Counted from the first letter of the stretch, positions 8,996 through 18,567 are shown. The stretch is DNA of 64,000 bases from Dokdonella_A sp049583635 (GCA_049583635.1 JBAUWF010000102.1:53789-117788), one strand, 5' to 3'. The notes: generated by a model not told the origin, from the letters alone. Program-made: numbers and translations.

Positions 8996-11066
8996 TGCGC
9001 GCCTCCTTGGGAACCACTGCGGGCTTGCTGTCGGCGTATTTCTTCAGCAGCGCCTGGAATGCGGGTGTCTTGCGGATCGGGTCCAGACTGGGATCGATCC
9101 AGAGCATGACCGGAGAGTAGTACCTGCCGATACCGGGCATGGTCAGCGCACGGGACAGCAGGGAAACGGCTCGAGCCGCGCGGCCGGCCATCGCGTAACC
9201 CTGTGCCGCCGTCAGGACTGTGAAGGGTCGCTCGCTGAGGTCCCTGGACGCCTCCGCAGCGGCCAGCATGGCCTTGATGGATGTCATCGCGTCCCGAGTC
9301 TTGCCGAGGATCAGTTGTGCGGTGGCCATGGCGGACAGGGTCCGCGAGGCCTGCCCGGGATGACCGCCCTGCCCCTGTAGCAGGGCACGCAACCCGGGCA
9401 ATGCACTGGAGGCGTACGTCCGTGCCCGGGGCATGTCTCCGGCCGACTGATACAGCCCCGCCAGCTCCATGTCCTTGCCACCAGGGTAGTAGCTCATCAA
9501 CGAGTCGGGGAGGGTCTTGACCAGGGCAATGGCCTGGTCGTACTCGCGATGATCGGCCAGGAAGATGGATCGTCCCAATCCCGGGAGGTCACCCGGTCCC
9601 TTCATCTCGGCGATGGAACGCTCCACGTTGCCCGTGGAGAGCATGATGCAGCTGGCATACCCGTAGCGAACATCAGCGTTGTCCGGCTGCAGGGCGATTG
9701 CGTTGCGAAAGATCGTTGCGGCTTCGTCGTAGTTTCCTTGCGCCATGTAGATGCTACCCAGGTTGAACGGGATAACGCGGGCGTTGGGGTCGAGGGACCA
9801 GGCCTTCTGCAAGGCCTCGATGGCCTGGCTGAACTTGCCCTGGCGGTTCAATGCGTAACCGCGCGCGGCGTAGACCGCGGCATCGTTGGGCCGCAGGTGC
9901 AAGGCGGCGGCAAAGGCGTCCAGCGCCGCGCCGTAGTCGTCTTTGCCGTAATACTCGACATAGCCCATGGCAAGGTGCGATTCGGGCAGGGACGGCGCCA
10001 GCTTGAGGGCCTGTTCGGCTTGCGCGCGGGCATCGGCACTGAGCTTTCCGGCGTCTTTGCCGCCTCCGCCGTAAGAAGCCAGCAGGCTCTCGGCATGGGA
10101 CAGTCCCGCTCGTGCCAGCGCAAAGCCGGGCACCCTGGACACGGCCTGACGGTACAGGTCGATCGCGCGGATCAGTCTGTTGATCGGATTGGTGGAACCC
10201 ATGGCATCGATTTCATGCCGGGCGCGCAGGTACAGCAGGTTGGCTGCGGGATCCTCGCTCAGTCCCGATGACAGGCGCCTGCTTTCCTCCGGTGAGAGCT
10301 TTGCATTGAGCGCGCTGGCGATCTTCTCGGCGACTTCGCCCTCGACGCCGAACACGTTCTCCAGCTTGCGCTGGTAGCTGTTGGCCCACAGGTGCGCGTC
10401 GCTGCGCGCGTCGATCAGCTGCACGTTGACCAGCACCTGGTCGCCGGCCTTCTGCACGCTGCCTTCCAGCAAGGTGGCCACGCCCAGTTCCTTGCCGATT
10501 TTCTTCAGGTTCTGCGGGTGGCTGCCGTACTGCAGGGTCGAGGTGCGCGAGATCACCTTGAGATCGCCGATGTCGGCCAGCTTGGTCAGGATCAAGTCCT
10601 GCATGCCGTCGGCGAAGTAGGCATTGTTCTTGTCCGAGGACAGGTTCTCGAACGGCAACACGGCGATGGACTTGGCCGGAATGCTGGTTGCGGGCGCCGG
10701 CTTCGGTACCGCCGTGGAAGTCGCGACCGCGAGCACATGCGCATGCCCCGCACTCGTGGGTGGCGACCCGGAGCCCGCGTAGTGCCAGATCAGGAATCCG
10801 CCGATGGCGAACACGCCGGCCAGCAACAGCAGCTCCACGCCCGTGACCTTCTGCGCACCGCGTTCGCCGTGGTACCAGGCCAGCAGCAAGGTGATCACCA
10901 GGCCCAGCGCGAGCACGCCGAAGGCCACATGCATGACCAGGTCCGGCCAGTGGTAGCTGCCGGCAGCCAGGTCCAGCACCTGCAGCAGCGCCCACGCGCC
11001 GGCCAGATAGGCCAACGCCCACTGCACCAGCTTGCGTTGCTTCAGGCGCCGCCAAAGATCGGTCAT
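8988..11066 (-). CDS. Family A membrane TolB-like/TPR protein, long subtype
   Basis: 692 residues. The start is placed at the ATG 11066 (MTDLWRRLKQRKLVQW), where it overlaps the stop of the upstream gene by four bases; the frame is open further upstream but that part is antisense-like sequence inside the neighbour. Membrane segments sit at about 16-34, 43-64 and 78-95. The TolB-like part begins near 140 (SIAVLPFENLSSDKNNAYF) with the long-subtype motifs MQDLILTKLADIGDL and SRTSTLQYGSHPQNL. TPRs occupy about 290-600 (LHLRPNDAAVYAARGYALNR). The end reads SPVMLWIDPSLDPIRKTPAF, close to the gene at 5070-7184, suggesting a duplication pair with the short-subtype gene between them. Confidence 0.85.
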   Translation of the reverse strand: MTDLWRRLKQRKLVQWALAYLAGAWALLQVLDLAAGSYHWPDLVMHVAFGVLALGLVITLLLAWYHGERGAQKVTGVELLLLAGVFAIGGFLIWHYAGSGSPPTSAGHAHVLAVATSTAVPKPAPATSIPAKSIAVLPFENLSSDKNNAYFADGMQDLILTKLADIGDLKVISRTSTLQYGSHPQNLKKIGKELGVATLLEGSVQKAGDQVLVNVQLIDARSDAHLWANSYQRKLENVFGVEGEVAEKIASALNAKLSPEESRRLSSGLSEDPAANLLYLRARHEIDAMGSTNPINRLIRAIDLYRQAVSRVPGFALARAGLSHAESLLASYGGGGKDAGKLSADARAQAEQALKLAPSLPESHLAMGYVEYYGKDDYGAALDAFAAALHLRPNDAAVYAARGYALNRQGKFSQAIEALQKAWSLDPNARVIPFNLGSIYMAQGNYDEAATIFRNAIALQPDNADVRYGYASCIMLSTGNVERSIAEMKGPGDLPGLGRSIFLADHREYDQAIALVKTLPDSLMSYYPGGKDMELAGLYQSAGDMPRARTYASSALPGLRALLQGQGGHPGQASRTLSAMATAQLILGKTRDAMTSIKAMLAAAEASRDLSERPFTVLTAAQGYAMAGRAARAVSLLSRALTMPGIGRYYSPVMLWIDPSLDPIRKTPAFQALLKKYADSKPAVVPKEARSD

Positions 11067-13189
11067 GGCTTGGCCTGTGCCCTTTCGCCGGCTTCCCCGT
11101 CTTCGATGAGTTTCTTGAAGCGCGGGTCCTTGCGCAGCGGGTCGAACACCGGGTCGAGCTTGAGGCGTTCGATCGACATCACGACACCGGCCGGCATCGC
11201 CAGCAGCTGGCGGATGGTCTTCAGGGCCAGATCGTGATCGTCGGCCCACGCGGCAATCTGCGCCAGGCCGGCCAGTTGAAAGGTGGCGTAATAGCTGTCT
11301 TTGGAAAGCGGCAGAGCGGCGACGGCGCGTTGCGCCAGGGCGATGGCCTCGGCGTGACGGCCAAGACAAACATCCACCCAGCTCAATTGCTGCAACAGCG
11401 ACAGTGATTTCGGATCCTGCGCCAGGGCAGATCGCAGTGACGGCACGAGTTGCCTGCATTCCGGTTGCGCCTGCTCGCCTCGGCCAGCGAGGAGCTTGAT
11501 CGCGATACGTGCTGCTTGCCCGGTGCGTCGCAGTTCTTGCGTTTCGGTGGGTGCCGAGTCCCAGGCTTGCAGGGCCGCATCGAAATGGCGCGCGAAAACG
11601 TCGGCGTAAACCCGCTCATTGACCAGCAAAAGGATGTCGCCGGCCTCGACGTTTTGATAGGCGATCCGCCAACCCGGCAACGCCTTTACCGCGTTGCGAG
11701 TGGCGTCGGCATTGCCAAATCCGAACAACTGCATCGACAGCATCACATCATACGAATTGGCATCGCCCGGCGACAATATCAGTGAACGCCGCAACTGGAC
11801 GTCCGCCTGCGCATACCGTCGAATCAGCGCAAGCGTCTCACCGTACGACGTCAGCAGCTCAGGGTCGCGCGGGGAGATTGACACCGCCTGCTTCAGGTAG
11901 ACCAACGCTGGTGCCACCTGTCCGGAGCGTCGTGCGACGTAGGCCAGCCCGGCCAGTGCATCAACGTTGTTGGGGGCCAGCACCAGGGCGCGCTTGAACT
12001 CGCTGGTGGCGGCGGCATACTGGCGAAAGCCGTAGTAATAATAATAGCCAAGCGCCAGGTGTGCCTCGGGAACGCTCGGCGCCAGGGCCAGCGCGCGATC
12101 GACATAGGCCTTGTTAGTAGCCAGTTGCGCCGCCGTCAACGGGGTGGCCAACCAATGCCGTTTGAGCTGATTGAGGGCGAGCCGCGCGTAGGCCAGCGCG
12201 AAACCCGGATCGAGCGCGATCGCTTTCAGGTAGTCGGAGTCGGCCGCCAGGAAGGCCGCTCCCGATTGCGACGTATATGCCTTCTGCGCCAGTTCTTCCG
12301 CCATCAGGAACACATCGAACGCCGCCGCATTGTGGGTCGGCGCCGCGGCCACGTGGGCGGCTTCGGCGGGCGTGAGTTTGGCCTTGAGCGCATCGGCCAC
12401 CTTTTGCGCCACCTCGCCCTCGACGCCGAAGATGTTGTCGAGCTTGCGCGAATAGGCGTCTGCCCACAGGTGGCTGTCGCTGGCCGCGTCGATCAACTGC
12501 ACGTTGATCAACACCTGGTCGCCGGCCTTCTGCACGCTGCCTTCGAGAATCGTCGCCACACCAAGTTGCCGGGCGACGGCCTTGAGGTTATCCGGGCGGC
12601 TTGCGTATTTTTCCGTCGAGGTGCGCGAGATCACTTTCAGATCGCCGATGCCGGCCAGCTTGGTCAGGATCATGTCCTGCATGCCGTTGGCGAAGTAGGC
12701 ATTGTTCTTGTCGGCACTGAGGTTCTCGAACGGCAGCACGGCGATGGACTTGGACGAGACCTCGCTGTTCGAGACAGCGGCGACCGCCTCACGCGGCGTT
12801 GCCGTGGATGCATGCCTGGTGCGTACCGGCGCTGGTTCGCCATTCGAAACGGTCGTTGGCGCCTTTCTGCCACCCGGCGTTGCCGGACTTGGTGCGCGCG
12901 AGAACTGCCAAAGAAAACCACCGCCCACGACAAGTACCAAAGCCATCAGCAACAGCTCCGCACCGCTGACGCGCTGTCGCCCTTGCTCACCGTGGTACCA
13001 GGCCAGCAATACGGTGACGAAAAATCCGACGCACAAGGCGATGATCAGCACCCGTTCGACGCTGTCGGGCCAAGCGAACTTCGCGGCGACGATGTCGATG
13101 CCCTGCAACAGGGCAAAGGCGAAGGCCACATAGGCCAGCGCCCACTGCATCAGTTTGCGTTGCTTTAGTCGGGCGATGAAATCAGTCAC
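11063..13189 (-). CDS. Family A membrane TolB-like/TPR protein, long subtype
   Basis: 708 residues from a GTG at 13189 (VTDFIARLKQRKLMQW); no ATG fits the conserved N-terminus. The GTGACTGA box also contains the stop of the upstream gene, giving an 8-base overlap. Three membrane segments precede a linker rich in Thr, Ala and Pro (about 100-165). The TolB-like domain (SIAVLPFENLSADKNNAYF, MQDMILTKLAGIGDL, SRTSTEKYASRPDNL) is followed by TPR units (LALAPSVPEAHLALGYYYYY, LVLAPNNVDALAGLAYVARR). The RTSTEKYASRP variant is shared with the gene at 32990-35104 (RTSTEQYASRP) rather than with its direct neighbours. Confidence 0.85.
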   Translation of the reverse strand: MTDFIARLKQRKLMQWALAYVAFAFALLQGIDIVAAKFAWPDSVERVLIIALCVGFFVTVLLAWYHGEQGRQRVSGAELLLMALVLVVGGGFLWQFSRAPSPATPGGRKAPTTVSNGEPAPVRTRHASTATPREAVAAVSNSEVSSKSIAVLPFENLSADKNNAYFANGMQDMILTKLAGIGDLKVISRTSTEKYASRPDNLKAVARQLGVATILEGSVQKAGDQVLINVQLIDAASDSHLWADAYSRKLDNIFGVEGEVAQKVADALKAKLTPAEAAHVAAAPTHNAAAFDVFLMAEELAQKAYTSQSGAAFLAADSDYLKAIALDPGFALAYARLALNQLKRHWLATPLTAAQLATNKAYVDRALALAPSVPEAHLALGYYYYYGFRQYAAATSEFKRALVLAPNNVDALAGLAYVARRSGQVAPALVYLKQAVSISPRDPELLTSYGETLALIRRYAQADVQLRRSLILSPGDANSYDVMLSMQLFGFGNADATRNAVKALPGWRIAYQNVEAGDILLLVNERVYADVFARHFDAALQAWDSAPTETQELRRTGQAARIAIKLLAGRGEQAQPECRQLVPSLRSALAQDPKSLSLLQQLSWVDVCLGRHAEAIALAQRAVAALPLSKDSYYATFQLAGLAQIAAWADDHDLALKTIRQLLAMPAGVVMSIERLKLDPVFDPLRKDPRFKKLIEDGEAGERAQAKP

Positions 13190-14972
13190 TCGGTGCTCCG
13201 TTGACTGCCGGAACCGGCAGTCCGGTCTTGCGGCAATAGGCGGCAAAACGCGGGTCGTCCTTGTAGCGCAGGATCAGCGGATCGACGAGCAGATGCTGGA
13301 TGCCGGGATCGCGGTTGGTCCATGAACGGTCCAGCCAGTGAAACATGCCGTCGGGATCCTTGCGCAGCGCATACAGCTCGGCGACCTGGTAGGCATCCGT
13401 GCCCGCGAATTTTTGGTTGATGTCCTTGAGCGTCGCATCGGCCGCAGCACGGTCGGTACCGGTCTGCAGCACGGCGGCTTCGGCGAAAACGTGCCAGAAG
13501 CCCGGCGGCTCGGCCTTCGCCGCTGCCGCGGCCGCGGCCCGATCGCCGCGCAGCAATTCGACCAGGGTCAGGTTTGCATGCAGGCGCGCGTTGCCCGGCG
13601 CCAGTTCGATGGCCTTGTGCAGGGCAGCCTGTGCTGCGTCGAGCCGGCTCATGCGCAGGATGAGTGCCAAATTCAGGTAAGCACCCGCATTGAGCGGGTT
13701 CGATGCGATCCGCTTGCGGATAATATTCTCTGCTTCCCCGGTCCGTCCCAAGGCCGTCAAAACCTGCGACTTGATGCTCGCGATACTGGGGTCGTTGGGG
13801 GCCAGCGACACAACCTTGTCTGCTTCGGCAAGCGCGCCCTGCCAGTCCAGGTCTGCATTGAGCAGGATGAATGCGCGAGCGTAGTGCGCCCCCGCCAGGT
13901 TCGGATCGAGCCGCAGCGCGGTATCGGCCGCCGCGCGGGCGTGTTCGGTGGCTTGCCGGGTATCGGCGTCATTCGAAGTAAACGCCGCCGCCAGAAACAT
14001 CCAGTAGGTGGACATCAACGCATAGCTTTGCGCGTATTTTGGGTCGATCTGCGTCGCCTCCTTCAATAGCACGATCGACTGGCGAATGCCGGCCGCCGTC
14101 GCCGGCTGTGCTCGGCTCTTGAGGTAGGCGGTATAAGCCTGCAGATTGCCGCTGGGCGGCCGATCGTTCTGCACGGGGTGGTCGTCCAGCAGCCTGGCTT
14201 TCAGGGCATCGGCCACCGACCGGGTGATGTCGTCCTGCAGCTTGAACAGGTCCTTGTACGGACGGTCGTAATGTTGCGACCACAACGTGCTGGCGTCGGC
14301 AGCGTTGACCAGTTCGGCACGGATGCGCACCTCGTCGCCCAACCGTCGCACGCCACCCTGCAGCAGTCGGGCCACGCCGAGCTTGCTCGCGATCGTCGAC
14401 ACGCTGTCATGGCTGTCACGAAACTTGAACGAGGAATCGCTGTTGATGACCTTGAGGCCGGTGAACTGCGACAGCGCCGTGATCAGGTCTTCGGACAAAC
14501 CGTCGGAGAAGAACTGTTCTTTGTTGTCGCCGCTTTCGTTGGCGAAGGGCAATACGGCAACGGATTTCCGGGGAATCGACTCCGTCCCCGACACCGGACT
14601 GGCAGACGAGGCGGCAACGGTGCGGGCGACACTGGACTGCGAGGCAGCGACCTGGACCTGGCCGGATGCCGGCGGCTTGCCGGCCACCCGCCACAGGAAG
14701 GCACCGCCGAAGCCAAGCAGCAGCGTGATCAACAGCAGCTCCGTGCCGCTGACGCGCTGTCGGCCCTGCTCGCCGTGATACCAGGCCAGCAGCAGCGTGA
14801 CGAAAAATCCGAGTACCAGGGCAAGAGTGATGCCGCGTCGCACGGATTCGGGCCAGGCGAACTGTTGCGCGACGATATCCACGCCCTGCAGGAATGCGAA
14901 CGCGAACGCCACGTACGCCACGGCCCATTGCACCAGCTTGCGTTGCTTGAGCTTGGTCCACAGTTCAGTCAT
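13182..14972 (-). CDS. Family A membrane TolB-like/TPR protein, divergent short subtype
   Basis: 596 residues from the ATG at 14972 (MTELWTKLKQRKLVQW), again in an ATGACTGA stop/start box. The membrane module is nearly canonical. The TolB-like domain is the most divergent in the array: SVAVLPFANESGDNKEQFF, then SDGLSEDLITALSQFTGL, and NSDSSFKFRDSHDSV in place of the usual ARTSSF stretch, with QGGVRRLGDEVRI instead of LEGSVQKAGD. TPR units follow (LRLDPNLAGAHYARAFILLN, LAPNDPSIASIKSQVLTALG). The tail HLLVDPLILRYKDDPRFAAY also differs from its neighbours. The different motif in the TolB-like part suggests a changed partner or ligand. Confidence 0.83.
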   Translation of the reverse strand: MTELWTKLKQRKLVQWAVAYVAFAFAFLQGVDIVAQQFAWPESVRRGITLALVLGFFVTLLLAWYHGEQGRQRVSGTELLLITLLLGFGGAFLWRVAGKPPASGQVQVAASQSSVARTVAASSASPVSGTESIPRKSVAVLPFANESGDNKEQFFSDGLSEDLITALSQFTGLKVINSDSSFKFRDSHDSVSTIASKLGVARLLQGGVRRLGDEVRIRAELVNAADASTLWSQHYDRPYKDLFKLQDDITRSVADALKARLLDDHPVQNDRPPSGNLQAYTAYLKSRAQPATAAGIRQSIVLLKEATQIDPKYAQSYALMSTYWMFLAAAFTSNDADTRQATEHARAAADTALRLDPNLAGAHYARAFILLNADLDWQGALAEADKVVSLAPNDPSIASIKSQVLTALGRTGEAENIIRKRIASNPLNAGAYLNLALILRMSRLDAAQAALHKAIELAPGNARLHANLTLVELLRGDRAAAAAAAKAEPPGFWHVFAEAAVLQTGTDRAAADATLKDINQKFAGTDAYQVAELYALRKDPDGMFHWLDRSWTNRDPGIQHLLVDPLILRYKDDPRFAAYCRKTGLPVPAVNGAPSD

Positions 14973-17055
14973 TCCCGGCCTCTCCGGCTGCCGAGGCAGG
15001 TTTGTATTTGGCGTATTTGGTCAGCAGCGCCTGGAAGTTCGGGTCCTTGCGGATCGGGTCCCAGGCCGGGTCGAGCCACAGCATGATCGGCGAGTAAGCG
15101 ACGCCGATGCCGGGGCTGGCGAGAACCTTGGCCAGCAGCGGCACCGCAAGGTCGGGACGCCTGGCCTGGGCGTAGAGCGCCGAGTTGACCTCCATGCGCC
15201 CTGGGCCCTCGGTGTGGTTGTGGCTTTGCGCGACGAGGGCCTCGGCTTTGGCGATCGCGTCCAGGCCTTGCGCGGTATAGCCGAGCCCGAGTTCCACATC
15301 GGCAAGGTTCTGCCACGCGTCCACCTTGGTGAAGCCTTGCTGCTGTTTGAGTTGCGCGCGCATCTTCGGCAGGGCCTTCGCATACAGTGGCCGCGCCCGC
15401 GCCGTCTCGCCCATCAGCCGGTACAGATCGGCCTGCAGCAGCGCCTTGGAGCCGGTCCCGAAGTTGTCGGGCGTGTCGGGCACCGTGTCCAGCAGCGCAA
15501 GCGCCGGTCGGTACTTGCGTTGCAATGTCAGCAGGTATACGCGCCACAGTTTCAACGCCGGTGCGTCGCCCGGAGTCACGGCCAGCGCGCGGGGGATGTC
15601 GCCGTCGGCGGACAGGATGGCGGCGGAGAGATTTTGCTTGGCGATGTGGTTGTTCGGGTCGAGCGCCAGCGCGCGGTGGAAGGCGCTTTCGGCTTCGGGA
15701 TAGCGATTGAGCATCATCCAGGTCAGCCCCAGATGGAAAGGCAGCGCGGTGTTGCGCGGATCCAGCGTGGACGCCTTGCGCAAAGAGGCGATCGCGGCCT
15801 CGTAGTGGCCCTGGCGGCGTTCGACGTAACCCCTGGCCGCCAGCGCATCGGCGTCATTGGGCTTGAGCGCGAGTGCCGCCTCAAAGGCCTTCAGCGCGCC
15901 GGCGTAGTCGCCGCGACCGTACATGTCGCTGTAGCCGAGCGCGAGCCGTGCGGCCACGAGATTCGGCGCAAGCTTGAGCGCCTGTTCGGCATGGCGGCGC
16001 GCGGCCGCAATCAGTGGCTTGACGTCCGTCCCGCCGCCGCCCCACCAGGCAAGGTTACTTTCCACCCAGGACAGCCGTGCGTAGGCCAGCGCGAAATCAG
16101 GCGCCTGCGCAATGGCCTGCCGGTACAGCGGAATCGCGGCCTTCACGTTCGCCGTGCTGAAAGTTGTCTCCGCCTGTTGGGTCTGATACTCGGCCTTGAA
16201 GAACAGGTCGTTGGCGGCGCTGTCATGGCTCAAGTCGGAGGCCAGGCGCGCGGTTTCGGCGGGCGAGAGTTTGGCCTTGAGGGCACTGGCGATCTTTCCG
16301 GCCACCTCCCCCTCGACCCCGAAGATGTTGTCCAGGGTACGCTGGTAGGTATTGGCCCACAGGTGCGCGTCGCTGCGCGCATCGATCAATTGCACGTTGA
16401 TCAGCACCTCGTTGCCGGCCTTCTGCACACTGCCCTCCAGCAGCGTGGCCACGCCGAGTTCCGCCGCCACCTGTTTCAGGTTTTCCGGACGGCTCTTGTA
16501 CTGCAAGGTCGAGGTGCGCGAAATCACCTTCAGCTCGCCGATGTCGGCCAGCTTGGTCAGGATCAGGTCCTGCATGCCGTCGGCAAAGTAGGTGTTGTTC
16601 TTGTCCGAGGACAGGTTCTCGAACGGAAGTACTGCGATGGACTTGGCGGGGATGGCGGTACGGGTTGGTGCGGAATCGGCAACGGAGCGGGCGGCCGTCG
16701 GCGCGGTATTCGTTGTCGCCATGGCGAGTTTGTCGATGACCGGCGTCCTGACCCGCGTCGATCGGCTGAACTGCCACAGTAAACCGCCGCCGATGCCCAG
16801 CAACACCGCAAGCACGATCACTTCCATCCCGGTCACGCGCTGCGCACCGCGTTCGCCGTGATACCAAGCGAGTACCAGCGCCACGAAGAAACCGATGCAC
16901 AACGCAACGATCAAGGTCCGCTCAATGCCGACGGGCCAGCCGAATCGCTCCGCAACGATGTCGACCCCCTGCAGCAGCGCGAAGGCGAACGCCACGTAGG
17001 CCAGCGCCCACTGCACCAGCTTGCGTCGTTTCAGGCGTTGCCAGAGATCAGTCAT
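14965..17055 (-). CDS. Family A membrane TolB-like/TPR protein, long subtype
   Basis: 696 residues from the ATG at 17055 (MTDLWQRLKRRKLVQW), in an ATGACTGA box shared with the stop of the family B gene upstream (8-base overlap). Three membrane segments, TolB-like domain from about 145 (SIAVLPFENLSSDKNNTYF, MQDLILTKLADIGEL, SRTSTLQYKSRPENL) and TPR units from about 300 (LALKPNDADALAARGYVERR, STLDPRNTALPFHLGLTWMM, LALDPNNHIAKQNLSAAILS). The C-terminus SPIMLWLDPAWDPIRKDPNF matches the other long-subtype members. It is the first A gene after the run of B genes and so marks the B-to-A junction. Confidence 0.85.
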   Translation of the reverse strand: MTDLWQRLKRRKLVQWALAYVAFAFALLQGVDIVAERFGWPVGIERTLIVALCIGFFVALVLAWYHGERGAQRVTGMEVIVLAVLLGIGGGLLWQFSRSTRVRTPVIDKLAMATTNTAPTAARSVADSAPTRTAIPAKSIAVLPFENLSSDKNNTYFADGMQDLILTKLADIGELKVISRTSTLQYKSRPENLKQVAAELGVATLLEGSVQKAGNEVLINVQLIDARSDAHLWANTYQRTLDNIFGVEGEVAGKIASALKAKLSPAETARLASDLSHDSAANDLFFKAEYQTQQAETTFSTANVKAAIPLYRQAIAQAPDFALAYARLSWVESNLAWWGGGGTDVKPLIAAARRHAEQALKLAPNLVAARLALGYSDMYGRGDYAGALKAFEAALALKPNDADALAARGYVERRQGHYEAAIASLRKASTLDPRNTALPFHLGLTWMMLNRYPEAESAFHRALALDPNNHIAKQNLSAAILSADGDIPRALAVTPGDAPALKLWRVYLLTLQRKYRPALALLDTVPDTPDNFGTGSKALLQADLYRLMGETARARPLYAKALPKMRAQLKQQQGFTKVDAWQNLADVELGLGYTAQGLDAIAKAEALVAQSHNHTEGPGRMEVNSALYAQARRPDLAVPLLAKVLASPGIGVAYSPIMLWLDPAWDPIRKDPNFQALLTKYAKYKPASAAGEAGND

Positions 17056-17830
17056 GCCGGGCGGGTTCCGGTTTGGCGCCAAGCGCCGCGAGCGCATCCT
17101 CGAGAGTCACCTCGACACCGTGCACATTGGCCATTGCGGAGGCGGCATACGAATACTGGTCGCGCAGATCGGCGGCGACGGCCGGATCGCTGCGCAGCGC
17201 GGCGGCGACCTTCTCGAGATCTGCCGGATCGGCGGCGAACTGGCAGTGTTTGGCGAACCCGATGATGTTTCCGCGTCGATCGCGCACATCGCTGCAGCCC
17301 GCGCGCATGGCTCGTTGCATGTCAAGCGGAACGATGCCGCGCACCCGTTTGCGATAGTCCGAAACCGCGCCCAATTCATACATCGATCGCGCGACGTCGA
17401 ACGCATAGTATTGCGACAGTCCGGACTCCACGGCCGCCCTCGGCAGCAGGCCCAGATGCCCGGAGGAGACGATCTGGTCCCAGGTAGCGCGCACCGGCGC
17501 GGTATAGATGGTTTCACTCGCGCGATAGGCATGGACGATGAGCATTCGCGGATCAGGATCGGCCTTGGTCAGCAGCGCATCCGTCTCGCGGACGCTGTCC
17601 GCGACGGCGGCGTAATAGGCGGCTTGTGCCCGTACCCCGGCGAGGTTCTCGGTCAGGTCGCGGGTCAGTCTTCTCACGTAGTCATGGCCGAGGCGGACGT
17701 CGGATCGCGCCTGGTTCCAGTTGTCGACCTGCAGGCCGATGAACACACCCAGCACCACGATGACCAGCTCGATGACGACGCCGGTCCAGTGCTGGCTTTT
17801 CATGTGGCTGATGACGCGGCGCAGAATCAT
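17048..17830 (-). CDS. Family B single-pass membrane protein (DUF6090-like), cysteine-pair subgroup
   Basis: 260 residues: basic N-terminal helix, one membrane segment at about 16-36 ending GVFIGLQVDNWNQAR, then a helical domain. Core motif TWDQIVSSGHLGLLPRAAV. The subgroup B1 cysteines appear in MRAGCSDVRDRRGNIIGFAK and a Cys a few residues on (KHCQF). The C-terminal SDPAVAADLRDQYSYAAS segment is the best match for the chimeric remnant at 4550-5062. It is the last B gene of the main run and directly couples to the A gene at 14965 (8-base overlap); its start overlaps the preceding B stop by four bases. Confidence 0.75.
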   Translation of the reverse strand: MILRRVISHMKSQHWTGVVIELVIVVLGVFIGLQVDNWNQARSDVRLGHDYVRRLTRDLTENLAGVRAQAAYYAAVADSVRETDALLTKADPDPRMLIVHAYRASETIYTAPVRATWDQIVSSGHLGLLPRAAVESGLSQYYAFDVARSMYELGAVSDYRKRVRGIVPLDMQRAMRAGCSDVRDRRGNIIGFAKHCQFAADPADLEKVAAALRSDPAVAADLRDQYSYAASAMANVHGVEVTLEDALAALGAKPEPARHD

Positions 17831-18567
17831 GACGCTTGCTCACGCGTGACCAGCAATTTGATCAGCTGCGTGGTCACGCGGTCCAGCGCGTCCAGCGCAT
17901 AGACCTCGGAGCCGGTAATGCCGTATCGATAGGCCAGTTCGTTGTCGACCTCCCGACTCTTGGCGAGCGTCTCGATGTCATTGCGAAATTTCGATTTCCC
18001 GATTCCCCTGCCGACAATATAGGACTGTTCCAGCAACGGTCCGTAAGCGACGTTCTTCATCAGAAAGTCGTTCATCACGCCATCCCTTTCTCGCAGCGCG
18101 TCGGAATACAGCCGATTGACTTCGTCAAGCTCACGTTGCCAGCGACCGATGGCATCCCGGATCTTCGCGTCCTCGATTCGGCGCAAGCCACCGGTCTCGG
18201 CCAATTCGTTCAATGCCGTCAGATCCGGTGAAAATACCTTGATGCGTTGCACGTTCAGGAATCTCAGATTCAGTTCCTTGCCGGAAATCGTCGGTGGGTC
18301 TTGCCTGAATGCGATCCGCAGGGCGTTCACGTCATCCAGCTGCCCGACCAATTCGGCCCGAAAATTCTTGAAATGAGCCTGATTGTCTTCCAGTTGCTTG
18401 CGGAAACTGATCAATTGCTGGTCAAGCTCGGCGCGCGCGGTGCGTGCATCATTCCAGTCCTGCACCTGCAGGCCGATGAAAACGCCCAGTACCACGATCA
18501 CCAGCTCGATGAACACGCCGGTCCAGTGTTGCTGCCTGAGGTGGGAGAGGATGCGTCGGGTGATCAT
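17827..18567 (-). CDS. Family B single-pass membrane protein (DUF6090-like), cysteine-free subgroup
   Basis: 246 residues. Starts MITRRILSHLRQQHWTGVFI, with a membrane segment at about 16-36 and GVFIGLQVQDWNDAR. The periplasmic part begins with a probable coiled coil (QQLISFRKQLEDNQAHFKNF) and has the core ALNELAETGGLRRIEDAKIR. It lacks cysteine and shares a long segment pattern (FRNDIETLAKSREVDNELAY) with the genes at 24226 and 25679, so I group these three as B3. A gap of 43 bases separates it from the B gene upstream, the first break going up the operon. Confidence 0.75.
   Translation of the reverse strand: MITRRILSHLRQQHWTGVFIELVIVVLGVFIGLQVQDWNDARTARAELDQQLISFRKQLEDNQAHFKNFRAELVGQLDDVNALRIAFRQDPPTISGKELNLRFLNVQRIKVFSPDLTALNELAETGGLRRIEDAKIRDAIGRWQRELDEVNRLYSDALRERDGVMNDFLMKNVAYGPLLEQSYIVGRGIGKSKFRNDIETLAKSREVDNELAYRYGITGSEVYALDALDRVTTQLIKLLVTREQAS

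Noticed and set aside
14797..16782. Open frame of 661 codons antisense to the family A gene at 14965-17055
   Set aside because: Same reason: composition dominated by Arg, Gly, Gln and His with no recognisable domain, and complete overlap with a well-supported gene.
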